The translations under genes were made by a program, and so were the position numbers. The notes under the pieces were generated by a model. It saw only the letters and a list, made by a program, of their open reading frames with translations, searched no databases and had not been told where the DNA came from. Positions 59,001 through 64,000 of a stretch of 64,000 bases of DNA are shown here, piece after piece. The stretch is from Thalassia testudinum (lineage: Eukaryota > Streptophyta > Magnoliopsida > Alismatales > Hydrocharitaceae). The number at the start of each line of letters is the position of its first letter. Positions within the stretch are counted from its first letter, which is position 1. The stretch lies in the NCBI GenBank assembly GCA_037157565.1, contig JAZHRO010000024.1:15630501-15694500 (forward strand). Reading direction: 5' to 3'.

Positions 59001-61811
59001 AAAGCCAAAATTGAACATATGACAGGAGAGAGAAGCAGAACTGAAAAGCCGAATTCAAACTGCATTCACAGAAAATCTCAGACCCAAGAAGTAGAAATAA
59101 AAATAGAGAAGAAGAAATCAGAACAGACTAATTGATAGGAACTTCACCTGCTTATGTGTGGCATTTATAACTTTTATAGGTTTTGTGTGAAGAACAGCCA
59201 TTATACTGGTTTCAATAATGAATATCAAACTAAAAAGAACCCAAGCACGTTCTGGGGTGCCAGCTACATAGTGCAGAATAAGTCTGGAAAGGTCTAACCA
59301 CTTCCCCAGTCCCTGTTGCCTCAGTTCCTCAGACAAAGATATTTGGTTAGGAATATTGCTATCCAACCTATCAGAATCAGCAGCAGCAACATCAACAGCC
59401 TCAGCATGATCTCTGTCCGCATCTAAACTACTTCTCTGCAGTAATGCCAGAATAGTAGGGTCCAAGCCCTTCTCTTTCAACATGACAGCAAAATTAGGAT
59501 CCAGACCTTTGTCTTGTAACAAATTAGCCAATTCAAGATTGCCTTGTCTTGCTTTCCGTCTTAACATTAAGGAGACTCTGGGATCATTCAATCTTTCCTG
59601 CAAAATTAGCGCTAAATTTGGATCTAGCGACTGTTGGCAAGCAGGATTTGTACCAGTTGTGCTTGACTCACCACCTTGACAGTCCAAACCATTGCTTGAA
59701 CAAGCTAAAAACTTCTGGTAATCAAAATACTTTTCAAGAAAAGCTGAATTCATCTCAACTTCCTGGGCAACTGAACGGCAAGAACTGCTACGCAGGGCTA
59801 GGCTTGGCCTTCCACTGTCAGTGCTCTTATCACTGGTCATACCTTCATGACAGCTATTGGCACGACCAAGCATATTGTTCAGTCCAGCACCATCACCAAC
59901 ACAATGTGAATTACTTCTGCACATTGCTTGGCCATTTTGACTGACTTCAACACTGCTGCTACTACGTTTCACACTTGAACCACAACCATCAGACGAGCTG
60001 GACGAACTGGTTTGTCCCTTGCGACGAAAGCCCTCCCTCAGTCTAATTACTGTACTTTTGAGAGCATCTCTTCGTTCAGCCAGAGGATTCGCCACTGAAA
60101 GGCGACGATACACAGCAGCACCCAATAAAACAGATGCAACAACTGCATAGCTTATGCAGTGCCCCAAGTACCTGATTGCCAAGCAAAAAGAAAAATTCAT
60201 TAATAGTTATGATAATTAAAGACCTTGGAATGAACACAAAAAAAAAGAAAACAAGCCTGATCATACCAGTAATCAACTCCAAAGCAAATGAGGAAGATCC
60301 GAGAAGTCCCCGCAACAAAAAGTGCACCAAGTTGATTTTTTAGAAGCTTGAACCCAAAAACACACGTGCCAACATTCCAGTCTGAATATTTGTAAAGGTA
60401 GAGTTACCATCTCTATTATGTCGCAACTTGGGATAATTTGGAAATGAAAACTGAAACTAAGTATACCTAGAACAATGACTGCAACTGATGTTATTGCTGC
60501 CAGCCAACGTGCTTCTTTTGCCGTCAATGCATACAAGATAGAATACACAAGGAGAACAACTAGAGATCCCAGGTACAAAAGAACAAGGTGTGAAGCCCTG
60601 CAAAGATATTTGGTCAAAGAATTCTTAAAGTGTGACAAGACAGAACTCCGTCATGAGCAATCAACAGGAAAAAAAGGAAAATTGATTATTGCAGTAATAA
60701 ATAAATTTTAAAAAAATCTAATATTTAAGAAATTACTTACCTGCTAGATTTTCTCATGTATAACTCACTGGGATCTGGTGGCTCAGGTAAGCAAGAAACA
60801 GGGACAACTTCAACACAATCAGAATGTGCAAATTTATAGGACCTCCGTACATATTCATCCACATCTAATCCACTTCCTGTCACTACAACATCTCATTAAA
60901 TGCTCTTTTCAAGGGTGTGCTTAATACAACTATTTTGCATAAAAGGATATAAAAACATTCACCAGCATCTGCAATCCTTACCATTGAAAACCATCCTGCA
61001 AATGAAAAGCATATTTATAGCTAGTGCAATTGCTGAAACACCAAAGAAGAATCCAGATGACGAGTATCGCTCTGAGGCACTGGAACCTGCTGTGACATAC
61101 ACTGCACAAAGTTCGTACCCACAAAGAAGGGCCACCGCCAATAGAAGAAGAAACGCAACAGCCCCTGTAATAAACAAGCACAAACAAGCATGAACAAGAG
61201 ATGGACAATGTTAAAATCAGGTGTCCAGAGATTTTATACAGATAACAATACAGGAGAGTATAATATCAGTATATTCCTGCAGATTTTGTGGAAAAAATAG
61301 GGCTACCACTTGGCTAAAGGAAACTATTAGATGTGATTGGGTGATGCAAGAGAAGGTGTGATAATATTTATATTCAAGTTAGAAGAGACAAAAAAAATTG
61401 TGCCAACTGCAAGGACATCAAGTTTGACGCACAAGTACCTTAGGTGCTTTGAAGACTTAAAATGAAAGATGACATTTAAAAGATGAAATAACGAAAATGG
61501 AAACAAAAAGCATCTGATGCTCATATTAGAGTTAGCATGAAAATAAAGCCAGCAGCATACTTGAGCTTTGCCATCGTGTCCTCCACCAAAGCATAATAGA
61601 ATAGAATGCTAAAAAAAGAGCCATGCCAGCCATTATTATGGCTAATCCAACAAGATCGCAGCCCAGGATGACCATCAGACAACTTCCCCAAGTAATTAAG
61701 ACAATACCAGGGGAAAGCACAATGAGCCACGATATGAGTGAAAGAATGGTGCAAATCATGCCTAAGAACGACCCTTGTACAAATTCTGGCCATTTTCTTG
61801 CATAGATCCAG
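27655..61811 (-). CDS. DEK1: Phytocalpain DEFECTIVE KERNEL 1 (29 coding exons; first coding exon outside window)
   Basis: DEK1 is the single plant calpain: a plasma-membrane protein with a Cys protease domain that is required for epidermis/aleurone identity and positional signalling. Twenty-nine exons with GT-AG borders and matching phases total 6,340 nt, about 2,112 residues ending at TAG 27655-27657. The family is about 2,150 residues, so only about 40 N-terminal residues are missing. Domain order: membrane helices, Loop, more helices, cytosolic linker with coiled coil and LG3-like domain, calpain CysPc, C2-like domain. The catalytic Cys (GRLGDCWFL), His (IVQGHAYSL) and Asn ([15 protein letters not shown]) are present. 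No stop or frameshift occurs. Introns of 10.5, 7.2, 3.9 and 2.3 kb carry transposons or duplications. The gene converges on BTPC. Confidence 0.96.
29057..31885. other. DEK1 7.2-kb intron, part before the copia element
   Basis: AT-rich intron sequence. It contains a 46-bp-period imperfect tandem duplication (30318-30354 and 30364-30400, sharing TTTCTGA-AGGATGAAT-TGCCACTCATC). Nothing else was recognised. The remaining part, 35660-36213, is also plain intron. Confidence 0.65.
31886..35654 (-). mobile_element. Ty1/copia retrotransposon with 5-bp target duplication, inactive
   Basis: The LTRs are at 31886-32015 (130 bp, 3') and 35524-35654 (131 bp, 5'). Both start TGTTG and end CTCAACA. Target duplication CCCTG is at 31881-31885 and 35655-35659. 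The primer-binding site is the complement of TGGTATCAGAAT at 35512-35523, and the polypurine tract complement CTCCCCATCAAGTTGAG follows the 3' LTR. About 20-odd LTR differences point to an old insertion. Order on the minus strand: gag remnant, protease, integrase, RT, RNase H, which is the copia order. It lies antisense-neutral, that is, in the same orientation as DEK1, inside its intron. Confidence 0.93.
32269..35391 (-). pseudogene. Copia gag-pol remnant
   Basis: Minus strand, broken frames. An Ala-rich gag start at 35391-35122 is followed directly by protease ([20 protein letters not shown], 35000-34890), so most of gag is missing. The integrase zinc region reads [14 protein letters not shown] (about 34490), and the core has [14 protein letters not shown] and [15 protein letters not shown] has [26 protein letters not shown] text and QFDIKNA (33404-33069). 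RNase H has [20 protein letters not shown] and [12 protein letters not shown] (32556-32269). Protease DSGA has become DYGA, and the RT motif YVDDM reads YIDM near 32940, one Asp short. It cannot encode a working polyprotein. Confidence 0.88.
36214..36956 (-). CDS. DEK1: DEK1 exons 36636-36956, 36412-36504, 36214-36342: protease domain start, catalytic Cys
   Basis: The first exon encodes [19 protein letters not shown] then [18 protein letters not shown], the approach to the calpain core. The next two give [30 protein letters not shown], then [15 protein letters not shown] with the nucleophile Cys, and [20 protein letters not shown]. At the Cys exon, GT-AG splicing removes an in-frame piece that would otherwise separate VCQ from GRLGDC. 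A 7.2-kb intron follows (29057-36213). Confidence 0.95.
37210..38775 (-). mobile_element. Small LTR element without coding capacity (LARD/TRIM-like), minus strand
   Basis: The 3' LTR is at 37210-37340 and the 5' LTR at 38601-38775. They share GAGAGAGGGCC, CATAGAAATACAACTAACAC-type text and end CTCATTGATTTTATTTCCTAACA. The left copy lacks about 45 bp present in the right one. The primer-binding-site complement ctttgatacca ends at 38600, and the purine-tract complement CTCTCCCGCAAGTC starts at 37341. Flanks cattg (37205-37209) and tattg (38776-38780) fit a mutated 5-bp duplication. The 1.26-kb interior has no retroviral domain. It contains GT-rich, repetitive wording such as CATTGCTCATACACCC / CATTGCTCCTACACCC. 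Confidence 0.8.
38776..40854. other. Rest of the DEK1 3.9-kb intron
   Basis: AT-rich intron. It holds a C10 run (near 39211) and a (GT)n tract (near 39281-39299). A segment at 39080-39250 has GGGTTAAAGTTATT-like wording shared with the Tourist-like MITE at 51891-52128, possibly a diverged relative. No gene was seen. Confidence 0.55.
40855..43080 (-). CDS. DEK1: DEK1 exons: cytosolic linker with coiled coil and LG3-like domain
   Basis: Exons 42703-43080, 42514-42629, 42121-42418, 41417-41733 and 40855-41206. The linker begins [18 protein letters not shown] and includes [40 protein letters not shown], then a highly charged stretch of Glu/Arg/Lys ([20 protein letters not shown]) likely to be coiled coil. 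The LG3-like jelly roll follows: [92 protein letters not shown]. This part is thought to regulate protease release or activity. Confidence 0.94.
43150..43860. repeat. Imperfect tandem duplication of about 400 bp in a DEK1 intron
   Basis: Copy 1 (about 43150-43480) and copy 2 (about 43560-43850) share in order: GGAAGATGG, CTTCTAATCAAGGA, CTCCTGC(T/A)TAAC, TCAGAATC, an AAAGCATG run, TACAAGCATGCA/TAAAAGCATGCA, GACACATCCT/GACATCCTGCA, CTGACTCAACC, and AAAATTCAAGAAAGCA. Divergence is perhaps 20-25%. It lies in the 2.3-kb intron 43081-45386, whose remainder shows nothing else recognisable. Confidence 0.7.
45387..47241 (-). CDS. DEK1: DEK1 exons: second membrane block
   Basis: Eight exons: 46968-47241, 46722-46872, 46525-46636, 46250-46415, 46076-46146, 45887-45978, 45563-45725, 45387-45458. 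They encode hydrophobic helices with the conserved text [130 protein letters not shown] and [17 protein letters not shown]. The introns are short (roughly 80-190 bp except where noted), and every phase closes. Confidence 0.94.
47242..48944. other. First part of the 10.5-kb DEK1 intron
   Basis: AT-rich intron. An open minus-strand stretch at 48224-48496 encodes [20 protein letters not shown] and similar text, which I do not recognise. No repeat boundaries were seen before the LTR starting at 48945. Confidence 0.55.
48973..51239 (-). mobile_element. Gag-only LTR retrotransposon (TR-GAG type), minus strand
   Basis: The 3' LTR is at 48973-49572 and the 5' LTR at 50782-51239. Both start TGTTGAGGTTGGCGCAA and end in T-rich sequence plus CAACA or TAACA. 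The left LTR carries about 140 extra bp. Target duplication ATAAT is at 48968-48972 and 51240-51244. The primer-binding-site complement gctctgatacca (50770-50781) and the purine-tract complement CTCCCCCTCAAGTTGAGG (from 49573) are well preserved. The interior holds a gag with a zinc knuckle and no protease, integrase, RT or RNase H, which defines a TR-GAG-like non-autonomous element. Confidence 0.88.
49873..50651 (-). pseudogene. Copia-type gag (UBN2 plus zinc knuckle) of the TR-GAG element
   Basis: ATG at 50651 starts [33 protein letters not shown] follows, then an in-frame TAG (50505-50507). The same frame continues with [18 protein letters not shown] and [12 protein letters not shown] (UBN2 core), then shifts to the frame encoding [17 protein letters not shown] and the CCHC knuckle [14 protein letters not shown], followed at once by TAG at 49873. 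One stop plus one frameshift separate it from an intact gag of about 260 codons. Gag packages element RNA; here it would have depended on partner elements for polymerase. Confidence 0.85.
51500..51850. repeat. Degenerate GATCGACCA-type repeat array in the LTR
   Basis: The motif TGATCGACCAA, with variants such as TGATCAACCA and AATCGACCAAA, recurs about 14 times at irregular 20-45 bp spacing, with its near complement TGGTTGATTGACC also present. It lies inside the plus-strand LTR (48945-52530). Confidence 0.7.
51891..52128. mobile_element. Tourist-like MITE (PIF/Harbinger type), 238 bp
   Basis: The terminal inverted repeats are GGTCACGTTTGGTAAG on the left and, reverse-complemented, GGGAGTGTTTGGTTGG on the right. 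The 3-bp target duplication TTA is at 51888-51890 and 52129-52131, as expected for PIF/Harbinger. Internal halves carry inverted GGGTTAA/TTAACCC words (CACTTAACCCG, GGGTTAAGTGG). There is no coding capacity. Confidence 0.75.
52546..54618. other. Intron sequence between the LTR and the hAT-like element
   Basis: There is no retroviral domain after the primer-binding-site-like sequence. A perfect 33-bp tandem duplication at 54155-54220 (GATTACAATTAATCATTTCT and the next 13 bases, twice) is the only notable repeat. Short open frames such as 53339-53536 are not recognisable. Confidence 0.6.
54155..54220. repeat. Perfect 33-bp tandem duplication
   Basis: Copies at 54155-54187 and 54188-54220 are identical. 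A third partial GATT follows. The lack of divergence indicates a recent slippage event. Confidence 0.95.
54755..54977 (-). mobile_element. tRNA-derived SINE with 17-bp target duplication
   Basis: The minus strand reads a pol III A box TAGCACGGTTGGTG (cf. TRGCNNAGYNGG) and a B box GTTCGAAATCC about 50 bp later. A 3' part ends CCTGGGTTATAAAAAG. The sequence cttaacaaactgaatat flanks it exactly at 54738-54754 and 54978-54994. The length of 223 bp fits plant SINEs. It sits within the hAT-like element. Confidence 0.88.
55165..55897 (+). mobile_element. 5'-truncated L1-type LINE
   Basis: It encodes the ORF2 C-terminal region uninterrupted from 55380 to 55784: [20 protein letters not shown], then the zf-RVT motif [20 protein letters not shown], then [20 protein letters not shown] and [11 protein letters not shown]. 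The 3' UTR ends GAGTACCTTTAAGGTACCCT plus an A-rich tail. Flanks gaaccaccaatgacc (55150-55164) and gagccaccaattact (55898-55912) look like a diverged target duplication. The reverse-transcriptase core is missing through 5' truncation. Confidence 0.8.
55913..56480. other. Pyrimidine-rich, GC-richer block of unknown origin
   Basis: This is a C/T-dominated segment with frames of Pro/Ser-rich text ([26 protein letters not shown]) and a run of C's near 56290. Base composition differs sharply from the AT-rich surroundings. It could be a captured gene fragment inside the hAT-like element or 5' leader DNA of another element. I recognise no protein. Confidence 0.45.
57014..57705. other. End of the 10.5-kb DEK1 intron
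   Basis: AT-rich, with a short (GA)n run at 57539-57553. No element or gene was seen before the donor side of the exon at 57706. Confidence 0.6.
57706..59059 (-). CDS. DEK1: DEK1 exons 58949-59059, 57953-58011, 57706-57868: membrane helices after the Loop
   Basis: These three small exons encode [72 protein letters not shown], and [19 protein letters not shown] ending RLKE. They are hydrophobic helices with short charged loops. Split codons AG/C (Ser) and whole-codon joins match the neighbours. A 10.5-kb intron (47242-57705) follows. Confidence 0.94.
59148..61811 (-). CDS. DEK1: DEK1 exons: first membrane block and Loop
   Basis: Exons 61561-61811, 60982-61164, 60741-60876, 60467-60597, 60267-60381 and 59148-60171. 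The first begins with the split Ser codon before [13 protein letters not shown] and contains several hydrophobic helices ([36 protein letters not shown]). Conserved text follows: [55 protein letters not shown]. The 341-codon exon encodes the hydrophilic Loop, rich in Ser ([56 protein letters not shown]). It then re-enters the membrane at [19 protein letters not shown]. The Loop is known to modulate DEK1 activity. Confidence 0.95.
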
Positions 61812-64000
61812 CTGCAAAAGCAAACACAGAAAAACAATGTTTACTTTCAATAGAAAAGAAATTACAAACAGTTGAAATGCATTAGAAATGCTTTAAAAGA
61901 GTATACATCCAGGTTTGATAAAGATCAGGTTGAATAGGTTTCACGAATAGCATAAAATATCATATTAACTGACATCCTTTTTTTTCTCTTGCAATACCTT
62001 TATTGGTTTCATTTTAAAAAAATGCAACATGTATGTTAGTAAGCATGTGCATTTTAGAAGCATTGTAAAAGGGAGCCCTTTTTTTGTGAGGTAAAACCAA
62101 GTCTAATCATTTTTTTTTTGAGAGAGAGAGACAGAGAAACCAAATCTAATCTTGGATGACATGTCATGTCATTTTTCAGTACAATATAGATTTCACACTT
62201 AAAACTCATCAAATTTTTGATAAAATCCAACAACTTAATAATTAACATTGATAAGGGTCTATTGGCAAAGTGGGGATGCTATTCCTAAATCTTGTACTGA
62301 TATTGTTTTGTTTTTGTTGATGCATTACCATGATTGATACTGTTAAGTAGTCTTCCTTATGTTTTTCCTAAGAAAAAAATACATTTCTGTGGTTTCTGAA
62401 GCTAGGAGGAAGCCATTTCTGATTAACTCCATGAAAAATTTCTCAAATGTAATATTCAGACATCCAAATTTTTTATTCAGTCAATGAACCTAGCTTTCGA
62501 ACCTTGCGTTGAGAAAAGATTTACCAATGATCTGTCTCTTTTCAACACTCTAAACAGCTCCACTTTATCTGTTTTTATCACTCAACCAATATTAATGGAT
62601 GAATGACTACTAAACCTTCATCAGCCAACAGATCCTTGTTTCCAGTTAACCAATAATCCTCATGACCTTGTTGCATCCATGCATCATCAGTTCCACTTGA
62701 ACATTCAAGACCTTTTCCTATCTCATGTTTAACTGTTAGATGATCATTTTATAGCTTGTTTGTTTTAACCCAATCTACTCCTCTATAACAAACAGACCAG
62801 GTGATAAACTAATTATAAAAGGTACAAAAGGCTCTCAAGCTGTACAATATTCTTAAACAAATATATTCAAAAGCAATTGTTTCATTGTCACTACTAGTTC
62901 CTTCTCAAAAAAAAAGTCAACACTAGTTCAATACCAATAAAGGAACTATTTCTAATCATCCTAGTCTTTGATACTCTCACTTGACCACACATTTAGCAAC
63001 AAATACAAGCAAGACTATAATTTTTTTTTCTAATTACAATTTAGCTGTACTGACCGTCTCTCAAATAGAGAGAATTTTCTCTCAGTGTTTTTTCTTTCTT
63101 GAGGTACTTTTGTTGAAAGGCCTTCAACTGAGCTGAAGCCTTTATAGGGCTTAGTTAGTAAAATTTTCAGTGGGTGTTAGGTCAAGTCTGTGAATTCTTT
63201 TGTGTCCTGGTTGTTTGCACATAGTTTGATTTAACAGAAAGATAGCTTTGAGAAACTCACAAGAAATGTAATTATAGGTCTGCAATAAATAGGCTGAAAA
63301 TCCCTTCTCAAAAAAATAAATAGGCTGAAAAATGGATGCTTCTCAGTTCTAGGGTTCTCTTGTAGCATGTAATCCTACACTTCCTACATATGTCATTGCA
63401 ATTTATTGATACACGTAGTATCTCAATAATATCTGAATTGTTTTTCCCTGGATTATACAAAAAAGTACTCAAAATTTATGGAATTGTATAATATTATGTT
63501 GCAAATATAGAACAGTAGTCCGATGACCGGCCTAAATGACTTAAGATGTACAAGACCATATCTTGAAGAGAAGAGCAAGTTTTTTGGATATGTAGTTGGA
63601 CAAAGCTGAATGAAAATGGAAGAAACAGGATGCGATCAAGGGAAATCTCTTCTAAGTGCTTCAGACCAGCCAGTGAGTTGGCATAGTATATCGAAGAATT
63701 GTGCTTCACTAAAAGTTTTCTAAAAAGGTGGAAAAGGAGTGCAATTTAATGAGAATGAGACATAATTCCTGACACCTCAAGGACAACAACACCATAGTTA
63801 AAGCTTCATCACCTTGAGAAAAGGGATGTCCTACATACAAAGAACTATGTGAGTCATCCAAATGGTCTTGAAAAATGGTAACAGCTAGCTGAAAGGGTAA
63901 TTTTTTTTCAAACAGAATTTTCTAACCACCATCCCCCTAAAAGAGAAAATTATGATGAGGGGCCAATGATCTTATTAAACCTAAAGAATGATAATAATGG
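61812..64000. other. DEK1 first intron (partial)
   Basis: The minus strand above 61811 must contain the upstream intron, because the exon starts inside a Ser codon (AG/C) and the conserved N-terminal 40-odd residues with the start Met are absent. I searched both strands by eye up to 64000 for the expected hydrophobic first helix and found none, so the first coding exon lies beyond the window. Confidence 0.7.

Noticed and set aside
59549..59944. 131-codon plus-strand frame
   Set aside because: It is antisense to the large DEK1 Loop exon, whose minus-strand frame is the conserved one.
1..64000. tRNA, rRNA or CRISPR-like arrays
   Set aside because: The only tRNA-like boxes belong to the SINE. 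Regularly spaced repeats with unique spacers were not seen, and the host is a plant.

Overview
This window is nuclear DNA of a flowering plant. It contains two conserved, intron-rich single-copy plant genes in tail-to-tail orientation, and their very long introns are packed with plant transposable elements. I see no bacterial operons, CRISPR array, rRNA or tRNA gene. The species cannot be fixed. The DEK1 linker looks more like non-grass angiosperms than maize (comparison from memory), and the TE-inflated introns suggest a mid-sized to large genome.

Left half (about 1-24,192, + strand): the 3' three quarters of a bacterial-type phosphoenolpyruvate carboxylase gene (PPC4/BTPC). Twelve coding exons lie in the window and all are open and in phase; the N-terminal exons lie upstream. 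Three introns are giant. Intron 311-5466 carries an antisense leucine-rich-repeat (LRR) receptor relic and a 30-bp AAC-rich minisatellite. Intron 5596-9956 carries LINE debris. Intron 10414-19885 carries a nest: an old minus-strand Ty1/copia element whose 3' LTR is split by a LINE fragment, and whose body holds a Pack-MULE with a PPR-gene fragment and a plus-strand non-autonomous LTR element.

Middle (24,193-27,654): a 3.5-kb convergent intergenic region with a possible hAT-like element, an (AT)n tract and the probable DEK1 3' UTR.

Right half (27,655-61,811, - strand): the phytocalpain gene DEK1. It has 29 coding exons adding up to about 2,112 codons; only the short first coding exon is outside the window. 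The encoded protein has many membrane segments, the large Loop, a cytosolic linker with an LG3-like domain, and a calpain protease domain with Cys, His and Asn all present. Its introns hold a copia element with 5-bp target duplications and a damaged polymerase, a small LTR element without coding capacity, and a 10.5-kb intron. That intron contains a plus-strand LTR split by a gag-only LTR element (TR-GAG type) and a Tourist-like MITE, followed by a hAT-like element holding a SINE and a LINE.

The two genes are unrelated in function (carbon metabolism versus epidermal and positional signalling). The most informative content is the stratigraphy of the insertions, many with readable target-site duplications, and two cases of host-gene capture or debris. 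I did not find a convincing new molecular system.
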